A DNA stretch of 50,563 bases from Pandoraea anhela. Its GTDB lineage: Bacteria > Pseudomonadota > Gammaproteobacteria > Burkholderiales > Burkholderiaceae. Below the pieces are notes generated by a model. The model searched no databases. It had not been told where the DNA came from and was given only the letters and a program-made list of their open reading frames with translations. This document shows positions 9,222 through 18,094 of this stretch, one piece after another. The stretch spans positions 1 to 50,563 of the forward strand of contig NZ_CABPSB010000028.1 in assembly GCF_902459655.1 (NCBI RefSeq), written 5' to 3'. Positions within the stretch are counted from its first letter, which is position 1; each line of letters opens with the position of its first letter. Made by a program: the position numbers and the translations under genes.

Positions 9222-9639
9222 TTGACGAAGCTTCGAGGAGGCGCGGAGGCGCGGACGACGGAATGAAATCGGGCAAGGGCGAGCGACAGTTCAAGCCAGG
9301 CTGGCCAGACGTCATCCCTCGTCCCGGATCCCGCTCTGCGCCGCGCTTGCTGCGGCCAATGTTGAATTGTTGTTTTTTTCCCGACGCCCGGGTAACGGCG
9401 ATGCGAACCTGTTGCCGCAAAAGCACAGGAAAGCGCGTCAAGCTTCATGCGCTGCCGCGCTTCGGGATGGCCCCCCCCATCCAAGACATCGCCGCTCTGG
9501 CCCGGCGGGTCGTGACTAAACCTCAACGCATCGGCCGCGACGCACACATCGATGTCGACAGACGAAACAAAAAAATTCACGTGAAGTTGCGCGCAATGCA
9601 ACCTTGAGGCAACTTGCCGTGCGCACGTGGCGCGCAAAA
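9222..9639. other. Intergenic region without recognised gene
   Basis: About 420 bases upstream of the SDR gene and downstream of mltA. It is mixed in composition with an AT-rich patch near 9359-9380 and a 7-bp inverted repeat, AAGTTGC (9584-9590) with GCAACTT (9609-9615). No coding sequence or RNA gene was recognised. Confidence 0.4.
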
Positions 9640-9678
9640 AAAAGCGCGGCCGCAGAGGGACACTGCGGCCGCGCTTTT
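9640..9678 (-). terminator. mltA terminator
   Basis: Perfect 16-bp stem: AAAAGCGCGGCCGCAG at 9640-9655 and its complement at 9663-9678, with a 7-base loop. Read on the minus strand the stem is followed by a run of eight T, a strong intrinsic terminator 35 bases after the mltA stop. Confidence 0.92.
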
Positions 9679-9712
9679 CATCAGGAATCAGGCGTCGGAG
9701 CGTCGCCGACGC

Positions 9713-10855
9713 TTACTGGTTAGGCAAAAACACCCACATCCGGCCGCTCTGGCGCATGCGTCCGGCAAGATCGCCGGCGTCGTCGCCCAACCCCCAGAAG
9801 AAGTCGGCCCGCACGCCGCCCTTGATCGCACTGCCAGTGTCCTGCGCGAACATCAGACGGTTGATCGGCGCATTGGCCTGGGGTCCGAAAGGCGGACGCG
9901 TCGTCGACAGGAACACCGGGCTGCCCAACGGAATCGAGGTCGGATCCACGGCAATCGAGCGCTCCGCTGTGAGCGGCACGCCCAATGCGCCGATAGGTCC
10001 TTCGATGCCGCCCACGCCGTGATTCGGCATCTCGCGGAAGAAAACGAAACGCGGGTTCACGTCGAGCAGCGCATCGACGCGAGACGGGTTGGCCCTTGCC
10101 CACGCACGAATGCCTTGCATCGTCGCCTGTGCCGCCGTGATCTCACCGCGGTCGATCAGCCAGCGGCCAATCGACTTGTACGGCTGATCGTTGTTGCCCG
10201 CGTAGCCCACCCGCATGACGGTGCCGTCGTCGAGCAACACCTGTCCCGAGCCCTGCACTTGAAGGAAAAACGCCTCGATGGGGTCGTCCACATAGACCAG
10301 TTCGTAGCCGCGCAGCATGCCGCTGCGCATCAGTTCGGCGCGCGCCGGCAACGAGCCGGCGTTGCGGCCGGCGGGCCATTTGTAGAGCGGCGTCTGGTAG
10401 ACCCCGCTTCGCACGCGCGAGCCATGCAGCAGCGGTTCGTAGTAACCGGTGATGAGGCCGGTCTGCGTGCCGTCGGAGTTCGCGATACGGAACGGCGTAA
10501 AGTACTGTTCGAAGAACTGACGAACGGAGGCGGCATCGAGGTCGTCGAGCTGTTCCGACGCGCGACAGGCGGGCTGCCACTTGGTCTGACGGCCCAGCTT
10601 CACGCAGGTTTGCGCAAGCGCCAGACGTGCGCCGATCAGGGAGTCGTCCTGCCAGCCGTCAACGTCGGCCCACGAGACGGCCTGCATGCGCCCCGTGCCC
10701 GACGGGGGGGTTGCCACATTCGAAGGCGGAACACCTGGACGCGGCGGGGTCGACGGAGGCACACTCGAACAACCATAGAGCAATACGGCAAACGCGGCGA
10801 GCGCCAGGCCCCGGCCGGCTCGCCACCGCCCGAACACATTCAGGAAGAGCGTCAT
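9713..10855 (-). CDS. mltA: Membrane-bound lytic murein transglycosylase A
   Basis: 380-residue outer-membrane lipoprotein that cleaves the MurNAc-GlcNAc bond of peptidoglycan to 1,6-anhydro products. The start at 10855 gives a good lipoprotein signal with lipobox LLYGC. The MltA domain is seen in GLITGYYEPLLHGSRV and QVQGSGQV, and the C-terminal 3D domain in AQDTGSAIKG...ADFFWG with conserved aspartates D339 and D351; by comparison with E. coli MltA the latter is the likely catalytic acid. The minus-strand upstream sequence lacks a Shine-Dalgarno site, so an in-frame upstream ATG (MTIAATI, about 31 codons earlier) is an alternative. The start codon overlaps the ATG of a plus-strand small ORF. 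Confidence 0.92.
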   Translation of the reverse strand: MTLFLNVFGRWRAGRGLALAAFAVLLYGCSSVPPSTPPRPGVPPSNVATPPSGTGRMQAVSWADVDGWQDDSLIGARLALAQTCVKLGRQTKWQPACRASEQLDDLDAASVRQFFEQYFTPFRIANSDGTQTGLITGYYEPLLHGSRVRSGVYQTPLYKWPAGRNAGSLPARAELMRSGMLRGYELVYVDDPIEAFFLQVQGSGQVLLDDGTVMRVGYAGNNDQPYKSIGRWLIDRGEITAAQATMQGIRAWARANPSRVDALLDVNPRFVFFREMPNHGVGGIEGPIGALGVPLTAERSIAVDPTSIPLGSPVFLSTTRPPFGPQANAPINRLMFAQDTGSAIKGGVRADFFWGLGDDAGDLAGRMRQSGRMWVFLPNQ

Positions 10856-11090
10856 GAGTAATCTGTTCGATGAATATCCGGCGTTGCTGGTCTTGCCGGA
10901 GGTGTTGCTGGCGATCGTGATCGTCGCCGCTATCGTCATTCTGCGACGCAAGCCGTCGCCAAGGCGCCGTGTCCGCCAAACGCGCGCAATCCGCCCGATG
11001 CCGAGCGATACCGTCGATCCGATCGACCCCTCCGGCACACCGTCCGACGATCCGCTCAAACGGGAAGACTGGTCGGACGACCGGCGCTGA
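10854..11090 (+). CDS. Small single-pass membrane protein, hypothetical
   Basis: 78-residue ORF, not recognised. Residues 12-30 (LVLPEVLLAIVIVAAIVIL) form one strong transmembrane helix, followed by a very basic patch (RRKPSPRRRVRQTR) and an acidic Asp/Pro-rich tail, so N-out/C-in topology is likely by the positive-inside rule. AGGAAGAG lies 4 bases before the ATG, a better site than the divergent mltA start has. Third positions are GC-rich as in real genes here. Its ATG shares two bases with the mltA start codon on the opposite strand and it converges on apaG. It could still be a chance frame over the mltA promoter region. Confidence 0.5.
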   Translation: MSNLFDEYPALLVLPEVLLAIVIVAAIVILRRKPSPRRRVRQTRAIRPMPSDTVDPIDPSGTPSDDPLKREDWSDDRR

Positions 11091-11118
11091 CGTTCCGGCG
11101 TTGCGCGCATGCCCCGGC

Positions 11119-11493
11119 TCAATGCAGCGTGCGCGGCATGGTGAGCGCGAACTCGGCAATCGGCACTTCGAAACGCGTGCCGTCTTCCGCCACGCAAAAA
11201 TACTCGCCGCGCATGGTGCCGACAGGCGTGCCGACCATCGCCCAGCTCGTGTACTCGAACTGCTCGCCGGGCTGAAGGAACGGTTGATGACCGACGACAC
11301 CCAGCCCGTTCACTTCCTGCACCTTGTTGTCGCCGTCGGTAATCACCCAGTGACGCGAAATCAACTGCGCCGGCACCTCGCCACTATTGCGGATCGTGAT
11401 CGTGTAGGCGAAAGCAAACTGCCGCCGGTCCGGCTCCGACTGTTCCGGCAGGTACTGCGGGCGCACGGTCACGGTAAATTCGTACTGGCTCAT
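11119..11493 (-). CDS. apaG: ApaG domain protein
   Basis: 124 residues, exactly the usual ApaG length. The family signature is clear: MSQYEFTVTVRPQYLPEQS at the start, FAYTITIRNSGEVPAQLISRHWVITDG, then VVGHQPFLQPGEQFEYTSW and GTMRGEYFCV. ApaG has a fibronectin-III-like beta fold; its biochemical role is unsettled (linked to Co2+ resistance and nucleotide metabolism in enterobacteria). The start is set by the family N-terminus with AGGAAC upstream; the open frame extends further but is not conserved-looking. It lies upstream of mltA on the same strand, as is common in Burkholderiales. Confidence 0.95.
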   Translation of the reverse strand: MSQYEFTVTVRPQYLPEQSEPDRRQFAFAYTITIRNSGEVPAQLISRHWVITDGDNKVQEVNGLGVVGHQPFLQPGEQFEYTSWAMVGTPVGTMRGEYFCVAEDGTRFEVPIAEFALTMPRTLH

Positions 11494-11840
11494 CGGATGT
11501 TCCTGTTGCGCATGCTGGCTCTCTGATGTCGTTCTGGTCTGATAATGGGTTGGCTTTTCGTCCGATGCTGACGGGACGACGGCGCGCTCCGGCATGGTGA
11601 CAGGCGTTAAACACAAGCGTTGTCCCGTTTTGCAAGGCATTCTGCGGCAAGTTGCGGCGGGTCGCAACCGGCAAACACCCCGGCAATCGCGACCGTAAGG
11701 CCCCCCGCCCCGACACCTGCGGCGGCCCGACGCGCGGGATTGCCGAAAGGTTTCCCGTCGCGGCAATCCGACACACTGCGGGCAGGTGTCATGTGAAAGC
11801 TTTAAAATAACGCTTTTGACGCCTTCCCCCCTGCCCCGCC
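11494..11840. other. Divergent intergenic region apaG / rpe
   Basis: 347 bases between the apaG and rpe start codons with no gene recognised. TTTAAAAT near 11801-11808 could act as a -10 region for rpe, without an evident -35 box. It presumably holds both promoters. Confidence 0.4.
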
Positions 11841-12521
11841 ATGACGCAATTCTGTATCGCCCCCAGTATCCTGTCCGCCGACTTTGCCCGGCTGGGCGAA
11901 GAAGTCCGTAACGTCGTGGCGGCAGGCGCCGACTGGATTCACTTCGACGTGATGGACAATCATTACGTTCCCAACCTGACGATCGGCCCGATGGTCTGCG
12001 AGGCGATCCGCCCGCATGTGGACGTGCCCATCGACGTGCACCTGATGGTGCGTCCGGTCGATCGGATCGTGCCGGACTTCGCCAAGGCCGGCGCGAACCT
12101 CATCACCTTCCACCCGGAAGCCTCGGAACACGTGGACCGTACGCTGGGCCTGATTCGTGACAGCGGCTGCAAGGCCGGCCTCGTCTTCAACCCGGGCACC
12201 CCGCTGCATTACCTCGATCACGTGATGGATCGCCTCGACATGGTGCTGATCATGTCGGTCAACCCGGGCTTCGGCGGCCAATCGTTCATTTCGGAAGCCC
12301 TCAACAAGCTGCGCGCCGTGCGCGCCCGTATCGACGCCTACACCGCCGAGACCGGCCGTGAGATCCGTCTGGAAATCGACGGCGGCGTGAAGGTCGACAA
12401 CATCGCGGAAATCGCCGCAGCCGGCGCCGACACGTTCGTGGCCGGTTCGGCCATCTTCGGCAAACCCGACTACAAGGCGGTCATCGATCAGATGCGCGCC
12501 CAACTCGCGAGCGTCGCATGA
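11841..12521 (+). CDS. rpe: Ribulose-phosphate 3-epimerase
   Basis: 226-residue TIM-barrel enzyme interconverting ribulose 5-phosphate and xylulose 5-phosphate in the pentose phosphate and Calvin pathways. Metal ligands and catalytic residues are visible: H34 and D36 in [18 protein letters not shown]67 in VHLMV, and D180 in [16 protein letters not shown] (138-147) is the phosphate-binding loop. The stop overlaps the gph start as ATGA, so the two are translationally coupled. Confidence 0.97.
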   Translation: MTQFCIAPSILSADFARLGEEVRNVVAAGADWIHFDVMDNHYVPNLTIGPMVCEAIRPHVDVPIDVHLMVRPVDRIVPDFAKAGANLITFHPEASEHVDRTLGLIRDSGCKAGLVFNPGTPLHYLDHVMDRLDMVLIMSVNPGFGGQSFISEALNKLRAVRARIDAYTAETGREIRLEIDGGVKVDNIAEIAAAGADTFVAGSAIFGKPDYKAVIDQMRAQLASVA

Positions 12522-13234
12522 TCCAGAATCCCCACCTCCGGCTCGACGGCATTCGCGCCGTACTGATCGACCTCGACGGCACGCTCGTCGACACGGCAGG
12601 CGACTTCGGCGTGGCGCTCAACGCCATGCTGGCCGACCTCGGCGCCGAGCCGGTGCCGGTCGAGCGCCTGATGACGTTCGTGGGCAAAGGCACTGCCAAT
12701 CTGGTGCGCAAGACGCTGGCCGAGCGCTTCCCCGAGGGTGAAATCGACGCCCTGTTCGCGCGCGCACAGGCCAGGTATGAAGCCGTCTACACGTCGATCA
12801 ACGGCGAGAACACGGTGCTCTACCCGGAAGTCCGCGAGGGGCTGGCGGCCTTGCGCGAAGCGGGCCTGCCGCTCGCTTGCATCACCAACAAGCAGCATCG
12901 CTTCGCGGTGGCATTGCTCGAACACTACGGCCTCACGGATCGGTTCGACCTCGTGTACGGCGGCGACTCATGGCCCAAACGCAAGCCGGACCCGATGCCG
13001 CTCGTCAAAGCCTGCGAAGCGTTCGGCGTGACGCCGGCGCTAGCCGTCCTCATCGGCGATTCGGGTAACGACGCGCAGGCCGCACGCGCCGCAGGCTGCC
13101 GGTCGCTCACGGTGCCGTACGGCTACAACCATGGCGAATCTATACAAACGATCGACACGGATGGTATAGTCGGCTCAATTCTGGGCGCTGCCCGGGCGAT
13201 TCTGCCCAAGGCGACGTCCGCTCTGGCGAGTTGA
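12518..13234 (+). CDS. gph: Phosphoglycolate phosphatase
   Basis: 238-residue HAD-superfamily phosphatase removing phosphate from 2-phosphoglycolate. Motif I is [11 protein letters not shown] with nucleophile D18 and acid D20, motif II is CITNK, motif III lies at KRKPDP and motif IV is IGDSGND. It overlaps rpe by four bases. The 3' end of the gene contains a candidate promoter for the trp leader that follows. Order rpe-gph-trpE is common in beta-proteobacteria. Confidence 0.94.
   Translation: MIQNPHLRLDGIRAVLIDLDGTLVDTAGDFGVALNAMLADLGAEPVPVERLMTFVGKGTANLVRKTLAERFPEGEIDALFARAQARYEAVYTSINGENTVLYPEVREGLAALREAGLPLACITNKQHRFAVALLEHYGLTDRFDLVYGGDSWPKRKPDPMPLVKACEAFGVTPALAVLIGDSGNDAQAARAAGCRSLTVPYGYNHGESIQTIDTDGIVGSILGAARAILPKATSALAS
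13141..13170 (+). promoter_or_regulatory. Candidate trpE promoter inside gph
   Basis: TATACA at 13141-13146 and TATAGT at 13165-13170 are separated by 18 bases, giving a plausible sigma-70 promoter about 125 bases before the Trp leader peptide. The -35 box matches the consensus at four of six positions. No Trp-repressor operator was recognised. Confidence 0.35.
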
Positions 13235-13277
13235 ATTCGCCGTCTTCCACACTGCATTCAAGCGCAATGTTCCTGAA

Positions 13278-13400
13278 CAAGAAACGGAGTCTTAGCGTGA
13301 TCGACCGGGGGGCCTGGCCCTGGCGACGCTGGTCCTGCTGAACCCTTCCCAAAGGGGTGGCCGGGACCGCTGAAGTTCGTCTTCAGCAACCCGTTTCTTG
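13278..13400 (+). promoter_or_regulatory. trpE leader: alternative hairpins and long-range pairing
   Basis: GCTGAAG (13369-13375) and CTTCAGC (13381-13387) form a perfect 7-bp hairpin with loop TTCGT. A second GCTGAA at 13337-13342, covering the leader-peptide stop codon, can pair with the same TTCAGC, so the two structures exclude each other. CAAGAAACGG (13278-13287) is perfectly complementary to CCGTTTCTTG (13391-13400), closing the whole leader and covering part of its ribosome site. GGTCC (13331) and GGACC (13364) can also pair. There is no long U run after the hairpin, so control may act on translation as well as termination. Confidence 0.65.
13297..13341 (+). CDS. trpL: trp operon leader peptide upstream of trpE
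   Basis: 14-codon reading frame GTG...TGA translating to MIDRGAWPWRRWSC (GTG start), with three tryptophan codons among residues 7-12. CGGAG at 13285-13289 sits 7 bases before the GTG. It lies between gph and trpE and is followed by mutually exclusive hairpins, as expected for ribosome-mediated attenuation: slow translation at the Trp codons when charged tRNA-Trp is scarce would change the downstream RNA fold. Recognised from its Trp content and position, not from similarity to a known sequence. Confidence 0.75.
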   Translation: MIDRGAWPWRRWSC

Positions 13401-13622
13401 CATCGTTGTTGTTCCCAAGAAGTCATCTATCGGCGTGCCGCCACCGCGGCGCGCGGATTCGTCGAGACGCATCGTCGCCGTCGCCTTCGGGCGCGCGCGC
13501 TCGTGGCGGCCAGACGTGGGTCAGCACATCCACCCCCGACATGACTCAGGTATTCTCAACGCCAATCCACGCCGATTCTGCGGGACCGCCCGCCGGCAAC
13601 CCACTTGCAGGCAGAGTGCAAC
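13401..13622 (+). other. Untranslated stretch between trp leader and trpE
   Basis: About 220 bases after the leader hairpins and before trpE. No gene or clear regulatory motif was seen. A weak GGCAGAG ribosome site precedes the trpE start. Confidence 0.4.
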
Positions 13623-15128
13623 ATGACCGAACTCGAATTCAAATCGCTGGCCAATCAAGGCTTTAACCGCATTCCGCTGATCGCAGAAGCCTTTGCCGAT
13701 CTCGATACCCCGCTCTCGCTCTATCTGAAGCTGGCGCTGGGCGACCGCCGCGGGGCCAACACCTTCCTGCTCGAATCCGTGGTCGGCGGCGAACGCTTCG
13801 GCCGCTACTCGTTCATCGGCCTGTCCGCGCACACGCTGCTGCGCAGTTTCGGCCCGAAGACCGAAGTCGTGCGCGACGGCACGGTCGTCGAGACCCACGA
13901 GGGCGATCCGCTCGAATTCATCACCCAGTTTCAGGCTCGCTTCAAAGTCGCACTGCGCCCGGGCATGCCGCGCTTTTGCGGCGGCCTCGCCGGCTACTTC
14001 GGTTACGACGCCGTGCGCTACATCGAGAAGAAGCTCGCGCACACCACGCCGCGCGACGATCTGCACCTGCCGGACATCCAGTTGCTGCTCACGGAAGAAC
14101 TCGCCGTGATCGACAACCTGACCGGCAAGCTCTATCTCATCATCTACGCCGACCCCACGCAGCCGGAAGCCTATTCGAAGGCACGCCTGCGCCTGCGTGA
14201 ACTGCGTGCCCGCCTGAAGGCGCCGGTGGACGCGCCCGTCACCTCCGGCAGCGTGCGCACCGAGACCTTCCGCGAATTCGCCAAGCCGGACTATCTGGCT
14301 GCCGTCGCGAAAGCCAAGGAAGCCATTGCGGCCGGCGAACTGATGCAGGTGCAAGTCGGCCAGCGTCTCATCAAGCCGTATCGCGACGCCCCACTCTCGC
14401 TCTACCGGGCGCTGCGCTCGCTCAATCCGTCGCCGTACATGTACTTCTACAACTTCGGCGATTTTCAGGTCGTGGGGGCGTCGCCCGAGATCCTCGTGCG
14501 GCAGGAACGTCGTCAGACGCCGGACGGCGAGCAGGAAATCGTGACGATTCGCCCGCTGGCAGGCACGCGTCCGCGAGGCGCTACCCCGGAGCGCGATGCG
14601 GAGCTGGCGAAGGAATTGCTTGGCGATCCGAAGGAAATCGCCGAACACGTGATGCTGATCGATCTGGCGCGCAACGACGTGGGTCGCATCGCGCAGACCG
14701 GCACCGTCGAAGTCACCGACAAGATGGTCATCGAGAAGTACTCGCACGTGCAACACATCGTAAGTTCGGTCGAAGGACGTCTGCAACCCGGCCTGTCGAA
14801 CATCGACGTGCTGCGCGCCACCTTCCCGGCCGGCACGCTCACCGGCGCACCGAAGGTCCGCGCCATGGAACTCATCGACCAGCTCGAACCGGTCAAGCGC
14901 GGCCTGTACGGCGGCGCAGTCGGTTATCTGTCGTTCGGCGGTGAAATGGACGTGGCCATCGCGATTCGCACCGGTGTCGTCAAAGACGGCAACCTCTACG
15001 TTCAGGCCGCTGCCGGCATCGTTGCCGACTCCGTGCCCGAATCCGAATGGCAAGAGACGGAAAACAAGGCCCGCGCCGTGCTGCGCGCCGCCGAGCAGGT
15101 ACAGGACGGACTCGACGCCGAGTATTGA
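13623..15128 (+). CDS. trpE: Anthranilate synthase component I
   Basis: 501-residue large subunit of anthranilate synthase, converting chorismate and ammonia (delivered by TrpG) to anthranilate. The tryptophan feedback-site motif LLES is at 49-52. Chorismate-binding core motifs are present: GELMQVQVGQR, SPSPYMYF-like NPSPYMYFYN, IRPLAGTRPRG, DLARNDVGR, and the C-terminal TLTGAPKVRAMELID and GAVGYLSFGGEMD. ATG at 13623 is preferred over a TTG six codons earlier. trpG is not next to it: a terminator follows and trpGDC lies about 15.9 kb downstream. Confidence 0.97.
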   Translation: MTELEFKSLANQGFNRIPLIAEAFADLDTPLSLYLKLALGDRRGANTFLLESVVGGERFGRYSFIGLSAHTLLRSFGPKTEVVRDGTVVETHEGDPLEFITQFQARFKVALRPGMPRFCGGLAGYFGYDAVRYIEKKLAHTTPRDDLHLPDIQLLLTEELAVIDNLTGKLYLIIYADPTQPEAYSKARLRLRELRARLKAPVDAPVTSGSVRTETFREFAKPDYLAAVAKAKEAIAAGELMQVQVGQRLIKPYRDAPLSLYRALRSLNPSPYMYFYNFGDFQVVGASPEILVRQERRQTPDGEQEIVTIRPLAGTRPRGATPERDAELAKELLGDPKEIAEHVMLIDLARNDVGRIAQTGTVEVTDKMVIEKYSHVQHIVSSVEGRLQPGLSNIDVLRATFPAGTLTGAPKVRAMELIDQLEPVKRGLYGGAVGYLSFGGEMDVAIAIRTGVVKDGNLYVQAAAGIVADSVPESEWQETENKARAVLRAAEQVQDGLDAEY

Positions 15129-15262
15129 TCGCCGAGTACCGATCCGCAAGGCGCGTCTGTCGCCTCACCGACGACCGACGCGCCGCCGCACCAATGTAAT
15201 GCATGTTGCAGCTTGGAACGCTACGCCCTCCCCGCTAAGGCATGCCGTCGTGCCACATCGCG

Positions 15263-15302
15263 AAAGGCCTCGAATCGATGCACCAGTCGATTCGGGGCCT
15301 TT
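15263..15302 (+). terminator. Terminator after trpE
   Basis: A 16-bp stem, AAAGGCCTCGAATCGA (15263-15278) with its near-perfect complement at 15287-15302 (one T-G wobble), encloses an 8-base loop and is followed by TGTTGATTT. It closes the trpE transcript before the efflux operon, so trpE and trpG should not share a message. Confidence 0.88.
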
Positions 15303-15404
15303 GTTGATTTAGCACAACCGTTCGCTTTTTTCGACCACTCCGGTATACGCCGATTGACGTCACTCAAGATATAGTTAGGTGTCCGTCGGGAGGTCGAAGC
15401 TTCT

Positions 15405-16991
15405 ATGGCGAAACCATGCAATCCACGTATGCGTTCCGGTATCGCGAATATCCTTGCGATACCTCTAACACCGATTCGGCCCATCACAACCATAGCGGCT
15501 GTGCTGGTCGTGACCGGACTTGGCGGCTGCATATCGATGGCGCCGTCTTACGAGCGCCCTGCCGCCCCCGTGGCCAACGTGTGGTCACCGGATGTGAGCA
15601 CGTTACCGGCCACCGCTGCCGCGCAACCGGCTTCCGCGCTCGATTGGCGCGAGTATTTCGCCGATCCGCAACTACGCAGCCTTATCGAAACCGCGCTCGC
15701 CAATAACCGCGATCTGCGCGTTGCCCTGGCCCGCGTAGAACAGTCGCGAGCGGTGTATGGCATTCAGCGCGCCGATCTGTTTCCTGCGGTGGGTGTCGGG
15801 GCGAGCGGAACACGGCAGCGTCTGCCGGGCGATCTGAGCCTCACCGGCAACCCCTACATCAGCAGCCAGTATCAGGTGGGGCTCGGCCTGTCCACCTGGG
15901 AACTCGACTTCTGGGGGCGCATCCGCAATCTGAAGGATGCCGCACTCGACGATTATCTGGCGTCCGATGCATCTCGCCGCGCACTCGAACTGAGCCTGAT
16001 CTCGCAAGTCGCGCAAACATGGCTGAGCCTGCGCGAATACGACGAGCGCATTGCGTTGGCGCAACAGACCGTCGACAGCCGCGCCGAGTCGCTACGGATT
16101 TTCACGCGACGCGAGCAAGTCGGCTCGACATCCAAACTCGACCTCACCGAAGTCACCACGCTCTGGCAACAGGCACGCGCGCTCGTCACGCAACTCGAAC
16201 AACAGCGCGCCACCCAGGCCCACGCCTTGCAGGTGCTCGTGGGCGTGCCCATCGACACCTCCCCGCAGGCGCTCGACCGCATGGCCGACGATGCGAGCCT
16301 GATGCGCGATCTCGACCCCGGCCTGCCATCGTCGCTGCTGGAAGACCGCCCCGACATCATCGCGGCCGAGTATCAACTGCGCGCGGCGCACGCGAACATC
16401 GGCGCGGCGCGTGCGGCGTTCTTCCCGCAGATCACGCTGACAGGCTCCGTCGGCACCGCGAGCAGCGCGCTCGATGGTCTGTTCAAGGCAGGCAGCGCCG
16501 CGTGGACGTTCACCCCGAGCATCAGTATTCCGATCTTTCAGGGCGGACGTCTCGTGAACAACCTCGACCTGGCCGAGGCGCGTCGTATCGAGTCGGTCGC
16601 GAACTACGAGAAAACGATTCAGAGCGCATTTCGCGATGTCGCGGACGCCCTGAGCGCACGCCGCTGGCTGGCCGATCAGGTCACGATTCTGCAAGCGACG
16701 CAAGACGCACAAGCCGAGCGCGCACGCCTTGCGAAACTGCGGTACGACCACGGTGCGGCCGCTTTCCTCGAGGTGCTCGACGCGCAGCGCGACCTCCTCG
16801 CCATCGAACAACAAACGGTCCAGACGCGCCGCGCATTGCTGTCCGCACGCGTGGCGCTTTACACGGCGCTGGGCGGCGGCAGCCGCCTCATGCCCGCCGC
16901 CGACGCGCCGGCCGGCCCGTTCGCGCGCACGCCACGCGTCGTCGAACCGACGCCGCCGGCATCTCCCGCCTCGGCCCAGACCGTCCAATAA
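15405..16991 (+). CDS. Outer membrane efflux lipoprotein, NodT/OprM family
   Basis: 528-residue TolC-like outer-membrane channel of the RND/ABC efflux outer-membrane factor family. The signal ends in lipobox VTGLGGC with lipidated C42; an internal ATG at codon 9 is an alternative start. Two repeated OEP domains follow: the first runs roughly through SADLAD-like [33 protein letters not shown] and the second through [46 protein letters not shown] lies about 10 bases before the chosen ATG. It heads a four-gene run with an adaptor and two ABC components, implying a complete tripartite exporter. Confidence 0.92.
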   Translation: MAKPCNPRMRSGIANILAIPLTPIRPITTIAAVLVVTGLGGCISMAPSYERPAAPVANVWSPDVSTLPATAAAQPASALDWREYFADPQLRSLIETALANNRDLRVALARVEQSRAVYGIQRADLFPAVGVGASGTRQRLPGDLSLTGNPYISSQYQVGLGLSTWELDFWGRIRNLKDAALDDYLASDASRRALELSLISQVAQTWLSLREYDERIALAQQTVDSRAESLRIFTRREQVGSTSKLDLTEVTTLWQQARALVTQLEQQRATQAHALQVLVGVPIDTSPQALDRMADDASLMRDLDPGLPSSLLEDRPDIIAAEYQLRAAHANIGAARAAFFPQITLTGSVGTASSALDGLFKAGSAAWTFTPSISIPIFQGGRLVNNLDLAEARRIESVANYEKTIQSAFRDVADALSARRWLADQVTILQATQDAQAERARLAKLRYDHGAAAFLEVLDAQRDLLAIEQQTVQTRRALLSARVALYTALGGGSRLMPAADAPAGPFARTPRVVEPTPPASPASAQTVQ

Positions 16992-17010
16992 ATTCAAAAG
17001 GTCAACGAAC

Positions 17011-18084
17011 ATGACGCTCCCTAAAGCGAAGCAACTCGTGCCGGCCCTGATCGTGCTCGCGGTGATCGGGCTGGGTTGGTACGCATGGAAGACGTACAGC
17101 AACACCGGCCCCGGCGACGGTTTCGCCAGCGGCAACGGGCGTATCGAGGCGACCGAAGTCGATATCGCGACCAAGATGGCCGGACGTGTCGACGCCATCT
17201 ACGTGCGCGAAGGCGACTTCGTGAAGGCCGGTCAGGTGCTCGCCAAGATGCAGATCGACACCCTAACGGCACAACGCGACGAAGCGCGGGCCCAATATCA
17301 GCAGGCCGTGACCAACGTCGCCGCAATTCAGGCGCAGGCCGCCGCGCGGCTGTCGGACAAGGCGACTGCCGAGGCAAACGTCGCCGCGCGCGAAGCCGAA
17401 CTCGACGCCGCCCAGCGGCGTCTGTCACGCTCGGAAACGCTCTCGAAGGAAGGCGCCTCGTCGGTGCAGGAACTGGACGACGACCGCGCCCGCGTGCGCA
17501 GCACACGGGCCGCCGTCACCGCCGCCCGCGCGCAGGTCGCGGCGGCCCAGTCGGCCGTGGAAGCGGCGAACGCGCAAGTCACCGGCTCGAAGTCGACGGT
17601 CGAAGCCGCACAGGCGACCATCGCGCGTATCGAAGCCGACATCGCCGACAGCGAACTGAAAGCCCCGCGCGACGGCCGAGTGCAGTATCGCGTCGCGCAA
17701 CCGGGCGAAGTGCTGGCAGCCGGTGGCAAGGTGCTCAACCTCGTCGACCTGTCGGACGTGTACATGACGTTCTTCCTGCCCGAAGCCGTTGCGGGACGCC
17801 TCGCCATGGGCGCCGAGGCCCGCATCGTGCTCGACGCCGCGCCGCAGTTCGTCATCCCGGCGAGCATCTCGTTCGTCTCCAGCACCGCGCAGTTCACGCC
17901 GAAGACCGTGGAGACGGAGAGCGAGCGTCAGAAGCTGATGTTCCGCGTGCGCGCACAGATCGCGCCGGAATTGCTGCAACAGCATCTGAAGCTCGTGAAG
18001 ACCGGTCTGCCCGGCGTGGCGTGGGTGAAGACCGACAGCAAGGCCGAATGGCCGGCCCAGTTGCAGACGAAGCTCCCGCAGTGA
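17011..18084 (+). CDS. HlyD-family periplasmic adaptor protein (YhiI-like)
   Basis: 357-residue membrane-fusion protein linking an inner-membrane ABC exporter to the outer-membrane channel. It has one N-terminal membrane helix (about residues 9-25), lipoyl half-motifs at [34 protein letters not shown] and [26 protein letters not shown], and between them a long Ala-rich coiled coil rich in Arg and Glu. The start at 17011 follows AAAAGG and begins 19 bases after the outer-membrane gene. The next gene begins 10 bases after its stop. YhiI of E. coli, encoded next to rbbA, is the closest family member known to me. Confidence 0.9.
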   Translation: MTLPKAKQLVPALIVLAVIGLGWYAWKTYSNTGPGDGFASGNGRIEATEVDIATKMAGRVDAIYVREGDFVKAGQVLAKMQIDTLTAQRDEARAQYQQAVTNVAAIQAQAAARLSDKATAEANVAAREAELDAAQRRLSRSETLSKEGASSVQELDDDRARVRSTRAAVTAARAQVAAAQSAVEAANAQVTGSKSTVEAAQATIARIEADIADSELKAPRDGRVQYRVAQPGEVLAAGGKVLNLVDLSDVYMTFFLPEAVAGRLAMGAEARIVLDAAPQFVIPASISFVSSTAQFTPKTVETESERQKLMFRVRAQIAPELLQQHLKLVKTGLPGVAWVKTDSKAEWPAQLQTKLPQ

Positions 18085-18094
18085 GCCGCGCATC

